From Clostridia bacterium (lineage in GTDB: Bacteria > Bacillota > Clostridia > Christensenellales > Aristaeellaceae), in contig JAFXQO010000010.1 of NCBI GenBank assembly GCA_017527065.1, positions 1-64,000 on the forward strand: a stretch of DNA of 64,000 nucleotides, in the 5' to 3' direction. The position numbers and the translations under genes were made by a program. Position 1 is the first letter of the stretch, and every line of letters starts with the position of its first letter. The notes below the pieces were generated by a model. It ran no database searches, was not told the DNA's origin, and worked only from the letters and a program-made list of their open reading frames with translations. Below, one piece after another: positions 7,854 through 16,289 of this stretch.

Positions 7854-8207
7854 TCAGTCGTTCGCCGTGGCGACCAGCTTCACGCCGGTGCCGGCGATAT
7901 CGGGGTCGAGCACGTCGCCGATGGCCACGGGCGCCGTCACGCGCAGCCCGCGGATGGCCTCCAGCACGGCGGGAATCTCCGCCTTCTTCACGTTTTCGGC
8001 CGTCTTCACCGAGCACACCGGACGGCGGCCCCCCTCGACGCGCACGGAGCTGGTCACGGTGCGCATGGGGCAACTCATCTCCTGGATGCCGTATTCCTCG
8101 CCGCGGCGGCAGGTGTTGCCGGTCACGGTGAAGGTTTCGCCCTCCTGCGTCACGGTCAGGCGGCAGCCCATGGGGCAGCGGATGCAGGTCATTTCCATCG
8201 TCTTCAT
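7854..8207 (-). CDS. DUF1667 domain protein
   Basis: A 117-residue small Cys-rich protein. It opens with TCIRCPMGCRLTV, then GNTCRRG and MSCPMRT, so it carries five conserved-looking cysteines that could hold an iron-sulfur cluster or zinc. DUF1667 proteins are normally encoded with a GlpA-like and a GlpB-like flavoprotein, exactly the arrangement here, and are presumed to be the third, electron-carrying subunit, in the place of GlpC of enteric anaerobic glycerol-3-phosphate dehydrogenase. Its start overlaps the stop of the upstream oxidoreductase by 4 bases, which indicates coupled translation. Confidence 0.85.
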   Translation of the reverse strand: MKTMEMTCIRCPMGCRLTVTQEGETFTVTGNTCRRGEEYGIQEMSCPMRTVTSSVRVEGGRRPVCSVKTAENVKKAEIPAVLEAIRGLRVTAPVAIGDVLDPDIAGTGVKLVATAND

Positions 8208-9463
8208 TGCGGGCGCGCCTCCTCGATTTCAAGCGTGATGTCGCCGGTGATCTTCGCGGCGTCGACGGTGATCTTCTCCATCTCGCCGGGGGTCATGATC
8301 TGCTTTTTGCGCTTCGCGATCACATCGTCTCCGCATCGCACGATCAGCGTGGCCGGGCGGTAGGCGCTGCCCACGCGGAAGTAGATGTCCAGCTTGCCGC
8401 TGGCGCTTTCGCTGACGCGCTGAGGCACGGTGTAGCGCACGCCGTTGATGCCACTGACATTGCGGTAAGCGGCCGCGGGCGCGGGATAGGTCACATACGC
8501 CGCGGCGGCGCGGCCCGCCATCATAGCCTCGTCGGACACGTTGTCCACCAGGTCGTGCACGTGCAGGACGTTTCCGCAGGCGAACACGCCGGGAATGGAG
8601 GTCTGCCGGGTCTCGTCGACGACCGCGCCGCTGGTCACGCGGTCGATCTCGATGCCCGCGGCCTGCGTGAGCTCGTTTTCCGGGATGAGGCCCACTGAGA
8701 GCAGCAGCGTGTCGCACTCATAGGTGATGTCGGTGCCGGGAATGGGCTGGCGGGTGGCGGGATCAACCTCCGCGATGGTCACGCCCTCGACGCGCTCGCG
8801 GCCGAGGATGTTCGTCACGGTGTGGTTGAACTTGAGCGGGATGCCGTTGTCCACCAGGCACTGAACGATGTTGCGGTTCAGGCCGGAGGAGAAGGGCATG
8901 ATCTCCGCCACGACCTCCACCTTCGCGCCTTCCCAGGTCATGCGGCGCGCCATGATGAGGCCGATGTCGCCGCTGCCCAGAATGACCACGCGCCTGCCGG
9001 GCATGAAGCCCTCCATGTTCACAAGGCGCTGGGCGCAGCCCGCGGTGTAGACGCCCGCCGGGCGTGTGCCGGGGATGTTCAGCGCGCCTCTGGTGCGCTC
9101 GCGGCAGCCCATGGCCAGGATCACCGCGCCCGCCTCGATTTCGACCAGGCCCAGCTTGGCGCTCACGGCCAGGATGCGGCGGTCGCCGCTCAGCTCCAGC
9201 ACCATGGTGTCGGTCATGACCTCGATGCCGCTGCCTTCGAGTTTGGCGATGAAGCGCCCGGCATATTCGGGGCCGGTCAGTTCCTCGCCGAAGAAGTGCA
9301 AGCCGAAGCCGTTGTGGATGCACTGTTGGAGGATACCGCCCAGCTCCCTGTCGCGCTCGATGATGAGCACGCTCTCGTCCGGCGCGTTTTTGCGCGCCTC
9401 CAGCGCCGCGGCCAGGCCGGCCGGGCCGCCGCCGATCACGGCGATGTCATATCGCTTGTTCAT
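8204..9463 (-). CDS. NAD(P)/FAD-dependent oxidoreductase (GlpB-like position)
   Basis: A 419-residue two-dinucleotide-fold flavoprotein of the thioredoxin-reductase type. An FAD-binding GxGxxG is at the N-terminus (DIAVIGGGPAGLAAALEA), and a second nucleotide-binding motif is VVILGSGDIGLIMARR. The FAD-closing motif is FACGNVLHVHDLVDNVSDEA. No redox-active CxxC pair is obvious next to the nucleotide site. It lies between the GlpA-like subunit (3 bases upstream) and DUF1667 (4-base overlap). By analogy it passes electrons within a membrane-associated dehydrogenase complex; the donor need not be glycerol 3-phosphate. Confidence 0.88.
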   Translation of the reverse strand: MNKRYDIAVIGGGPAGLAAALEARKNAPDESVLIIERDRELGGILQQCIHNGFGLHFFGEELTGPEYAGRFIAKLEGSGIEVMTDTMVLELSGDRRILAVSAKLGLVEIEAGAVILAMGCRERTRGALNIPGTRPAGVYTAGCAQRLVNMEGFMPGRRVVILGSGDIGLIMARRMTWEGAKVEVVAEIMPFSSGLNRNIVQCLVDNGIPLKFNHTVTNILGRERVEGVTIAEVDPATRQPIPGTDITYECDTLLLSVGLIPENELTQAAGIEIDRVTSGAVVDETRQTSIPGVFACGNVLHVHDLVDNVSDEAMMAGRAAAAYVTYPAPAAAYRNVSGINGVRYTVPQRVSESASGKLDIYFRVGSAYRPATLIVRCGDDVIAKRKKQIMTPGEMEKITVDAAKITGDITLEIEEARPQ

Positions 9464-9466
9464 CCG

Positions 9467-10903
9467 TCACACCTCCTTCAGCGCGCCGACCAGCAGCTTC
9501 GACTCTCCGCCGAATTTGGTCAGCTCGGTCATGGGAACGTTCAGCTCGCGGGAGAGGATCTCCATCACGCGGGGCGAGCAGAAGCCCCCCTGGCAGCGGC
9601 CCATGCCCGCGCGGGTGCGGCGCTTCACGCCGTCCAACGAGCGCGCGCCGCGGCGGATGGCCTCGACGATTTCGCCCTCGGTGATGGTCTCGCAGCGGCA
9701 GATGACGCGGCCGAAGCGCGGGTCCTTTTCGATGAGGGCGGCGCGTTCCTCGTTGTTCATATTGCGGAACTCGGGGATGGCCTTGCGGATGGGGTTGTAG
9801 TTTGCCTTCTCGGTCATCTCAAGGCCGCTCGCGCGCAGGATGCGGGCGATCTCCCCGGCGATGGCGGGGGCGGAGGTGAGGCCGGGGGAGCAGATGCCCG
9901 CGGCCTGGATGAGCCGAGGCTCCGCCTTCGACGCGCCGATGATGAAGTCCCCGGTGGAGGGCTGGGCCCGCACCCCGGCGAAGGAGGTGATGACCGAGCG
10001 CAGGTCGATGGAAGGCACCGACTTTTTCGACATGGCGGTGAGCTGCGCGATGCCCTCGGGCGTCACGGAGGTGTCGCGCTTGTCGGTCATATCCACGGCG
10101 GTGGGGCCGGCGAACATGTTGCCGTCCACGGTGGGGGCCACGAGGATGCCCTTGCCGAGCTTGGAGGGCGTCTGGAAGATGACGGTCTCGACGCAGGTGC
10201 TCTTGCGGTCCAGCAGCATGTATTCGCCCTTGCGGGGGCGCACGGTGAAGGAATCGTCGCCCAGCATGCGGCTGATCTCATCCGAGAACACGCCCGCGGC
10301 GTTGACCACGTAGCGGGTTTCGATCTCCTCGCCGCCCGCGGTGATTTCGATGAAATCGCCCTCGCGGCGCATGGCGGTCACGGGATGGTTCAGAAGCCAC
10401 TCTGCGCCGTTTTCGCGGGCGTTCTCGGCGCAGGCGATGGTCATCTGATAGGGGCAGGTGATGCCGCCGGTCGCCGCGAACAGCGCCATGGTGACATCCT
10501 TAGACAGCGCGGGCTCCATGGCGCGGGCCTCGCAGCCGGGCATGAGGGTCATGGCGGGCACGCCGTTCTTCACGCCGCGGTCGTAGAGGTCCTGAAGCAC
10601 TTTCTCATCCTCCGGGCCGAAGCCGATAACGAAGGAGCCGCAGCGCTTGAAGGGCACGTCCAGCTCGTCGCACCACTGGCGGTACAGGGCGTTGCCCAGG
10701 ACGTTCATGCGGGCCTCGACGGAACCGGGCGGGCAGTCGTAGCCGGCGTGGACGATGGCGCTGTTGGCGCGGGATGCGCCCATGGCCACATCCTCCGCGG
10801 CGTCGATCAGGGCGATGCGCAGGTCGTAGCGGGCAAGCTGCCGCGCGATGGCGCAGCCCACGACGCCCGCGCCGACGATGGCGACGTCATACTGTCGGGA
10901 CAT
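9467..10903 (-). CDS. GlpA-like FAD-dependent dehydrogenase with BFD-type [2Fe-2S] domain
   Basis: A 478-residue flavoprotein of the DAO / glycerol-3-phosphate dehydrogenase type. FAD is bound by DVAIVGAGVVGCAIARQL at the N-terminus; ANSAIVHAGYDCPPGS is a conserved substrate-side block. The last ~100 residues are a bacterioferritin-associated-ferredoxin-like domain with four cysteines in VICRCETI and MGRCQGGFC. This is the layout of anaerobic GlpA. The start at 10903 has an AAGGAG site. It is the first gene of a three-gene operon with the GlpB-like and DUF1667 proteins. No glycerol kinase or glycerol facilitator is nearby, so the substrate is not certain. Confidence 0.88.
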   Translation of the reverse strand: MSRQYDVAIVGAGVVGCAIARQLARYDLRIALIDAAEDVAMGASRANSAIVHAGYDCPPGSVEARMNVLGNALYRQWCDELDVPFKRCGSFVIGFGPEDEKVLQDLYDRGVKNGVPAMTLMPGCEARAMEPALSKDVTMALFAATGGITCPYQMTIACAENARENGAEWLLNHPVTAMRREGDFIEITAGGEEIETRYVVNAAGVFSDEISRMLGDDSFTVRPRKGEYMLLDRKSTCVETVIFQTPSKLGKGILVAPTVDGNMFAGPTAVDMTDKRDTSVTPEGIAQLTAMSKKSVPSIDLRSVITSFAGVRAQPSTGDFIIGASKAEPRLIQAAGICSPGLTSAPAIAGEIARILRASGLEMTEKANYNPIRKAIPEFRNMNNEERAALIEKDPRFGRVICRCETITEGEIVEAIRRGARSLDGVKRRTRAGMGRCQGGFCSPRVMEILSRELNVPMTELTKFGGESKLLVGALKEV

Positions 10904-10994
10904 GTGAATCAACTCCTTGCGGATATTATTGCTGAATCGTTTGAAAAAAGGAATGTGCGCGGTTGACTCCCGGAGAGCCGGCCGGGCAATCGTT

Positions 10995-11603
10995 TCAGTC
11001 AATGTGGTGATTGATATAGACCGCCGTGACTCTGCCGCTGTCTTCCACCGTATAGCGGGAGAGAGAACCGCTGCTTCCGTTACAGCGGAAACGGCCCCGA
11101 TCCTCCACGGACTGACCGGACAGCATTGATTGAAGGAAACTGATCGTCGTTCCGTGGGACACCACAATGATCCGATCCGCGGAAGAGGCCGTCATATCCC
11201 TGTAGAACGGCATGATCCGATTCCACAGCTCCCGATCCGATTCCGCGTCCGGGAAATCCCGATGATCGGGATCAAACGCCGCGCCCCTGGGCGCCGCGTG
11301 CTCCCGATACCATTCCCGCGTTTTGCCGTTGCCTTCTCCCGCGTTGACTTCCCGCAGTTCCTCCCGGACGACCGGCGTGATGCCGAGGCTCCGGTTGATC
11401 TCTTCCGCAGTCTGCATGGCGCGGCGCTGCGGGGACACAAACATGGACCAACCGCCGTCACAGCCCGCGTTGCGCAGCCATTCGCCGATTCGAAAAGCCT
11501 GTTCCAGGCCTTTATTTGTCAGGTTCCAGTCCTGCCAGGCGCCGATATGGCCGTTGACGTGGTGTTCGGACTGAGTATGCTGAACCAGAATGATGGTTTT
11601 CAC
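10995..11603 (-). CDS. Histidine phosphatase family protein
   Basis: A 202-residue phosphoglycerate-mutase-like phosphatase. The catalytic histidine sits in IILVQHTQSEHH; the usual RHG triplet is QHT, so the first arginine is replaced by glutamine. The following WQDWNLTNKGLEQA, FVSPQRRAMQTAE with the second arginine, LREVNAGEGNGK and the second catalytic histidine in IIVVSHGTTI are all present. I read it as a variant subfamily rather than a dead enzyme. The start is GTG at 11603, which gives the usual KTIILVQ opening; an in-frame GTG at 11615 is possible. The substrate is unknown. Confidence 0.82.
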   Translation of the reverse strand: MKTIILVQHTQSEHHVNGHIGAWQDWNLTNKGLEQAFRIGEWLRNAGCDGGWSMFVSPQRRAMQTAEEINRSLGITPVVREELREVNAGEGNGKTREWYREHAAPRGAAFDPDHRDFPDAESDRELWNRIMPFYRDMTASSADRIIVVSHGTTISFLQSMLSGQSVEDRGRFRCNGSSGSLSRYTVEDSGRVTAVYINHHID

Positions 11604-11767
11604 GCTGCCACCCACACGCTTTCAAAAGATAACAGCCGCAGCAAACAGGCCCGCGCAAAACGGGCCGCCTGCCGCGGCTTCTCTCAATACTCTGCCGTAT
11701 GTTAATATTTTAAGCGATTGTCAAATTTCTGTCAAATTAAGTTTCTGTGCGCGTGTTTTTGGAATCA

Positions 11768-12253
11768 TTATCTTCGGACAATGACGCAGTCTTTCGTGAA
11801 GACGCCGTGCTTCTCCATGTAATCCCTGAATTCCGATTCCCCGGTGATCCAGACGATCACCCAGGCGCTTTCAACGCCCAGGTTTTCATACGCCTTGTAT
11901 CGGTGGTTTCCGTCGTTCAGCTCAAACCTGCCGTCCACATAATGCGCGATGAGCGGCGGCAGGTCTGTTCCCGCCCGGATGAGCCGTTCCAGGTTTGCGA
12001 CGCGCTTTGAGAAGGCGTCCCCGTCGACGCGGTAGGCCATGCCCTCTTCCGGCCCGACGCAGCGGCTGAACAGGCCCAGCGGCATCGGCGCGGGGCTGAC
12101 GTAGTATCTTTCACACAGCTTCAAGCCGTCCGAAAAGGGGACATTATTCGCCTCGCAGGTCAGAAACCGGTGGATCCAGACGTCGAGTTGTCCCGCCTCG
12201 CCAAAGGCCATGGCGGAGGAGAGCGTGGGGGAATAGGACAGCGCGGCGGCCAT
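11768..12253 (-). CDS. Small ParB/sulfiredoxin-like protein
   Basis: A 161-residue protein of unknown function. The C-terminal half contains LPPLIAHYVDGRFELNDGNHRYKAYENLG, which resembles the ParB/sulfiredoxin nucleotide-binding core (a DGNHR-type motif). The N-terminal half is not recognised. It starts 9 bases after the stop of a sugar-kinase-like gene on the same strand and has a weak ribosome binding site, so it is probably the last gene of that operon. A few ParB-fold proteins of this size are predicted kinases or nucleases, but I cannot assign one here. Confidence 0.6.
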   Translation of the reverse strand: MAAALSYSPTLSSAMAFGEAGQLDVWIHRFLTCEANNVPFSDGLKLCERYYVSPAPMPLGLFSRCVGPEEGMAYRVDGDAFSKRVANLERLIRAGTDLPPLIAHYVDGRFELNDGNHRYKAYENLGVESAWVIVWITGESEFRDYMEKHGVFTKDCVIVRR

Positions 12254-12262
12254 GGGCGTCAG

Positions 12263-13375
12263 TCAAGCATTCTGCGCGTATTTGCGCACGATGGCCTGCA
12301 TTTTATCAAACTTCGCCTCGATGTCCTTCGCCAGCGCCATCTGGTTGCGGGCGCGCACGAGGTTGTGGTCCGGCGTGCGAATCTTGAAGTACAGATCGCC
12401 GTCGATGTAGTCGGTGAGGAAGCGCATGGCCAGCTCGCACGCGATCACCTGCACGGAGAGGGGCAGAAGCTCGATTTCCTCGGGCGTGAGGATGTCCTTT
12501 ACCTCGCTCAGGAAGCCCTTGGTGAACAGCTCGAACAGGTTCAGGTCGAGAGAGACCTTGCTGAGGTCCGGTTCGTCCTCGGCGGCGGTCGACGCGCCGG
12601 AACGAATGGCGTCGCCGAAATCGTAGAGGGCGGAACCGGGCATGACGGTGTCCAGGTCGATGACGCAGATGGCGCGGCCGGTCTCGTCGTCGATCATCAC
12701 GTTGTTGATCTTGGTGTCGTTATGGGTCACGCGAATGGGCAGGCGGCCCGCCTCCAGCGCCTTCACGATCTGGCTCATGACCTTGCGGCGGTCGAAGAAG
12801 AACTCGATTTCCTCCTCCAGTTCCTTTACGCGGCCGGCCTTGTCGGCGGCCACGGACGCCACGAAGGCATAGAAGCGCTTGAGCGTGTCGTGGAAGCCGG
12901 GGATGGTCTCGGTGAGCTCGGCGGCGGGGAAGTCGGTCAGCAGGCGCTGGAATTCGCCGAAGGCGCGGCCGGCCTCGAGGAAGTGCTCGGGCTTTTCGAG
13001 CATGTCGTAGGCGGTGGCGTGGTCGACGTAGTTGTAGGCGCGCCAGCAGCTGTCCTCTGACTGCCTGTAGAGGGGCTGGTTGTCCGTCGTGGGAATGACG
13101 CGCAGCACGCGGCGGCTGGAATCGACGCCCTGCGCCGCGTAAGCCTTTTCGATGTGCTCCGTGACCATGATGATATTGCGCATCACGCCGTCAGGGTCCT
13201 TGAACACGTAGGTGTTGATGCGCTGGAGCAGGTATTCCTTCTTTTCGCCGTCCGGCAGGCGGTAGATCAGGTGGTAGGTGGTGTTGATGTTGCCGGCGTT
13301 GATCTCAACGGCGTTCTCGAAACGGCCCTCAAACCGGAAGTGGGGCAGAAGCCGCCGGATATCCTCGTAGGCCAT
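12263..13375 (-). CDS. NahK-like phosphotransferase, copy 1
   Basis: A 370-residue kinase of the aminoglycoside phosphotransferase/choline kinase superfamily (PF01636). The best match from memory is N-acetylhexosamine 1-kinase. The catalytic loop is IRVTHNDTKINNVMID (Brenner-type HxD then N) and the metal-binding Asp is in ICVIDLDTVM. INAGNINTTYHL is the N-lobe glycine-rich region. It would phosphorylate a sugar C1 hydroxyl for nucleotide-sugar or glycolytic use. It is a close paralog of the gene at 13490, with runs almost identical even at the DNA level. A promoter with a flanking palindrome lies just upstream. Confidence 0.82.
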   Translation of the reverse strand: MAYEDIRRLLPHFRFEGRFENAVEINAGNINTTYHLIYRLPDGEKKEYLLQRINTYVFKDPDGVMRNIIMVTEHIEKAYAAQGVDSSRRVLRVIPTTDNQPLYRQSEDSCWRAYNYVDHATAYDMLEKPEHFLEAGRAFGEFQRLLTDFPAAELTETIPGFHDTLKRFYAFVASVAADKAGRVKELEEEIEFFFDRRKVMSQIVKALEAGRLPIRVTHNDTKINNVMIDDETGRAICVIDLDTVMPGSALYDFGDAIRSGASTAAEDEPDLSKVSLDLNLFELFTKGFLSEVKDILTPEEIELLPLSVQVIACELAMRFLTDYIDGDLYFKIRTPDHNLVRARNQMALAKDIEAKFDKMQAIVRKYAQNA

Positions 13376-13408
13376 GGCTAAAAACTCCTTTATTATTGAT
13401 TAAAAACA

Positions 13409-13449
13409 TTCACGGGAAAAAGTATAATGCTTTATCCCGTGAAAGGCAA
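13409..13449 (-). promoter_or_regulatory. Promoter with palindromic operator between the two kinase genes
   Basis: On the minus strand: TTGCCT (13444-13449), a 17-base spacer, TATACT (13421-13426). A 9-bp inverted repeat, TTCACGGGA at 13409-13417 and TCCCGTGAA at 13435-13443, brackets the -10 element. This layout is that of a repressor operator. It drives the copy 1 kinase. Confidence 0.65.
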
Positions 13450-13489
13450 TGAAAAACGTGAAGATATTGGGTTAAACCTGAGGTGCGGT

Positions 13490-14599
13490 TCAGACTTTCG
13501 CCGCGTATCTCTTCACGATGGCCTGCATCTCGCCGAACCGGCGCTCCATGTCGCGCACCAGCGCCATCTGGTTGCGGGCGCGCACGAGGTTGTGGTCCGG
13601 CGTGCGGATCTTGTAGTACAGATCGCCGTCGATGTAATCGGTGAGGAAGCGCATGGCCTGTTCGCAGGTGATGACCTTCGCCGAAAGGGGCAGCCGTTCG
13701 ATTTCCTCAGGCGTGAGGATGCCCTTCACCTCGCTGAGGAAGCCGTCTGTAAACGCCTCGAACAGCGTCAGGTCGACAGCAACCTTGTCGAAATCCGGGT
13801 CGTCCTCGATCACCGTGGCCGCGCCGGAGCGGATGGCGTCGCCGAAGTCGTAGAGGGCGGAGCCGGGCATGACGGTGTCCAGGTCGATGACGCAGATGGC
13901 GCGGCCGGTCTCGTCGTCGATCATCACGTTGTTGATCTTCGTGTCGTTGTGGGTCACGCGAACGGGCAGGCGGCCCGCCTCCAGCGCCTTCACGATTTCG
14001 CACATCATGTCCTTCCGCTCCCGCAGGAAGGCTAGTTCCTCCGCCAGATCCTTCACGCGGCCGGCCCTGTCCGCCCGCACGGAGGCCTCGAAGGTCTCGA
14101 AGCGGCGCGCTGTGTGGTGGAAACCGGGAATGGTCTCGGCGAGCCCGGCGGCGGGGAAGTCGGTCAGCAGGCGCTGGAATTCGCCAAAGCCCCGGGCGGC
14201 CTCGCGGAAGGCGGCGGGACTCTCGATGCGGTCGAAAGCGGTGGCTCCGGTGACGAAGTTGTAGGCGCGCCAGTAATCGTCCGTGTCGGTGCGGTGGAAC
14301 AGCCCACCCTCCCGGGTGGGGATCACGCGCAGCACGCGCCGGGCCGGATCGACGCCCTGCGCCCGGTAGGCGCGCTCGATGTGGCGCGTGACCAGATCGA
14401 TGTTGCGCATCACGCCCACGGGGTCCTTGAACACATACGTATTGATGCGCTGGAGCAGGTATTCCTTCTTCCCGCCGTCCGGCAGGCGGCAGGTGATGTG
14501 GTAGGTGGCGTTGATGTTGCCCGCGCCGATCTCGCTGGCCGTCTCGAACGCGCCTTCAAAACGGAAATGGGGCAGGAGGGGGAGGATATCGTATGCCAT
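13490..14599 (-). CDS. NahK-like phosphotransferase, copy 2
   Basis: A 369-residue paralog of the kinase at 12263, same orientation, 114 bases apart. The same motifs are present: IGAGNINATYHI, VRVTHNDTKINNVMID and ICVIDLDTVM. Most changes cluster in the middle (residues about 100-190), which contains the presumed substrate-binding lobe, while the catalytic part is nearly unchanged, including an almost identical DNA stretch (about 13827-13940 against 12608-12720). This suggests a tandem duplication with divergence of substrate choice, or gene conversion of the active-site region. It follows cstA by 39 bases and is probably co-transcribed with it. Confidence 0.82.
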   Translation of the reverse strand: MAYDILPLLPHFRFEGAFETASEIGAGNINATYHITCRLPDGGKKEYLLQRINTYVFKDPVGVMRNIDLVTRHIERAYRAQGVDPARRVLRVIPTREGGLFHRTDTDDYWRAYNFVTGATAFDRIESPAAFREAARGFGEFQRLLTDFPAAGLAETIPGFHHTARRFETFEASVRADRAGRVKDLAEELAFLRERKDMMCEIVKALEAGRLPVRVTHNDTKINNVMIDDETGRAICVIDLDTVMPGSALYDFGDAIRSGAATVIEDDPDFDKVAVDLTLFEAFTDGFLSEVKGILTPEEIERLPLSAKVITCEQAMRFLTDYIDGDLYYKIRTPDHNLVRARNQMALVRDMERRFGEMQAIVKRYAAKV

Positions 14600-14638
14600 G
14601 GATGGACTCCTTTCTGCGCGCCGCTGTTTCGCGGCGTT

Positions 14639-16057
14639 TTATGCCGTCGTCTGACGGGTCGTGCGCCGGTTCAGGGCGCAGTACAGCGCGAACAGGGACG
14701 CGGCGAACAGCGCGCCGGCGGGATAGGCGAAGGCCGAAGAGAGGCCGAAGCCCTCGTTTGCCATCAGGATGTAAGTCAGGCTGACCGCCGACATGAAGGC
14801 CGCGGGCGCCGCTGTGACGAGGGACGCGAAGCGGCGGCCTTCCTTCATGAGGTACGCCGTCGCGACCCAAAGGGAGATCATCGCCAGGGTCTGGTTGGAC
14901 CAGGAGAAATAGCGCCACAGGACGTTGAAGTCCAGCTGCGTGAGCACCGCGCCGACGCCCAGCAGCGGCAGCGTGATGACGAGCCGGTTTATGATTTTCT
15001 TCTGGTCGAGGCGGGTCATCTCCGCCAGGATCAGCCGCGCGCTGCGAAAGGCCGTATCGCCGGATGTGATGGGGCAGAGCACCACGCCGACGACGGCCAG
15101 CGCCCCGCCGACGACGCCCAGCATGGTGTTTGAGATTTCATAAACCGCGCCGGATTGCCCGAGCGTTGAAATCGCCTCGTTCAGAATGTCCGTCGCGCCG
15201 TAAAAAGCGACGCCGGCCGCCGCCCAGATCAGGGCGATCACGGATTCCGCGATCATCGCGCCGAAAAAGACGGTCCGCCCCTGCTTCTCGGAGGTGATAC
15301 ATTTGGCGATCATGGGGGACTGCGTCGCATGGAAGCCGGAAATCGCGCCGCAGGCCACGGTGACGAACATGAACGGCCAGACGGACAGTCCTGTGGGATG
15401 CAGGTTTTTCAGCGTGATTTCAGGGATCGTGTAGCCGCCGAAAAACAGGCCGCCCAGCACGCTCAGCGCCATGACGATCAATATCACGCCGAACACAGGG
15501 TAGAGCTTTCCGATCAGTTTGTCGATGGGCAGGAGCGTTGCCAGCACGTAATACAGAAGAATCGCCACGATCCAGAACTGTTCGTTCAGGGCGGCGGGCG
15601 TCAGCCGCGCGATCAGCGCCGCGGGGCTGTTCACAAACACGGTTCCCGTCAGCGTCAAAAGAACGATCGAAAAGACGCGCATGATCCATTTGGCGGCGTT
15701 TCCGAGGAAATCGCCGGAAAGCTCCGCGATGGACGCGCCCTTGTGCCGGCAGGAGATCATGCCGGACATGTAGTCATGCACCGCGCCGCCGAGGATGGAG
15801 CCGAACACGATCCACAGAAACACGACCGGCCCGAAGCACGCGCCCATCAGCGCGCCGAAAATCGGCCCTGTGCCCGCGATATTGAGAAGCTGTACCAGGA
15901 ACGCCTTCCACTGTTTCATCGGCACGCAGTCAACGCCGTCGTTTATGGCGATGGCCGGGGTCTGGCGGTCGTCCGGACCGAAGATCTTTTCGACGACATG
16001 GCCGTAAACGGCAAATCCCACGAAGAGCACGATCAGGGAGAGGATTAAAGAAATCAT
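14639..16057 (-). CDS. cstA: CstA family carbon-starvation transporter
   Basis: A 472-residue polytopic membrane protein of the CstA family. Recognisable blocks are DDRQTPAIAINDGVDCVPM, QLLNIAGTGPIFGALMGACFGP, GGAVHDYMSGMIS and a central ISGFHATQSPMIAKC. E. coli CstA and BtsT transport peptides and pyruvate; this shorter form is typical of Gram-positive anaerobes. The substrate here is not certain. It heads a minus-strand operon with the NahK-like kinase genes. An extended -10 (TGGTATAAT, 16103-16111) lies 46 bases upstream of the ATG. Confidence 0.88.
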   Translation of the reverse strand: MISLILSLIVLFVGFAVYGHVVEKIFGPDDRQTPAIAINDGVDCVPMKQWKAFLVQLLNIAGTGPIFGALMGACFGPVVFLWIVFGSILGGAVHDYMSGMISCRHKGASIAELSGDFLGNAAKWIMRVFSIVLLTLTGTVFVNSPAALIARLTPAALNEQFWIVAILLYYVLATLLPIDKLIGKLYPVFGVILIVMALSVLGGLFFGGYTIPEITLKNLHPTGLSVWPFMFVTVACGAISGFHATQSPMIAKCITSEKQGRTVFFGAMIAESVIALIWAAAGVAFYGATDILNEAISTLGQSGAVYEISNTMLGVVGGALAVVGVVLCPITSGDTAFRSARLILAEMTRLDQKKIINRLVITLPLLGVGAVLTQLDFNVLWRYFSWSNQTLAMISLWVATAYLMKEGRRFASLVTAAPAAFMSAVSLTYILMANEGFGLSSAFAYPAGALFAASLFALYCALNRRTTRQTTA

Positions 16058-16102
16058 GCTTTATTCCTCCAAAACAGTTCATATTGGTTCTTGAGCGCCC
16101 TT

Positions 16103-16111
16103 ATTATACCA
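16103..16111 (-). promoter_or_regulatory. Extended -10 promoter for cstA
   Basis: TGGTATAAT on the minus strand, a perfect extended -10 with no good -35 element. The ATG of cstA is 46 bases downstream, after a GGAGGA ribosome binding site. Confidence 0.5.
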
Positions 16112-16160
16112 GATATGGGCATGAAATGCTACGGGAAAGTGTTAATTATCTGCGGGGAGA

Positions 16161-16189
16161 TTGACTTTGCTCCGGGTATGCGTTATACT
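16161..16189 (+). promoter_or_regulatory. Promoter of the rplU-prp-rpmA operon
   Basis: TTGACT at 16161-16166, a 17-base spacer and TATACT at 16184-16189: a strong sigma-A promoter with a leader of about 95 bases before rplU. Confidence 0.8.
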
Positions 16190-16195
16190 ATGCAG

Positions 16196-16289
16196 GTGAT
16201 CCGCACGGAGCAGGCTAGAGCTATGCTCTCAGGAAAGCGCGAAAGCGTGCCCGCGTCCGGCGAGACTTTGTAAGGAGGTGCAACGCAGG
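16196..16289 (+). promoter_or_regulatory. 5' leader of rplU, candidate L21 leader
   Basis: The untranslated leader between the promoter and the L21 start. It holds several short GC-rich inverted segments (for example AGCGCG AAA GCGTGC near 16237-16250) and an AAGGAGG site. Firmicutes rplU operons often carry an L21-binding leader (Rfam L21_leader) for autogenous control. Assignment is by position; I cannot verify the fold. Confidence 0.4.

Noticed and set aside
8822-10966. Long open frame (714 codons) on the plus strand opposite the flavoprotein operon
   Set aside because: It is antisense to two clear enzyme families, is rich in His, Gly, Ala and Asp, and matches no family; GC-rich codon use opens such frames.
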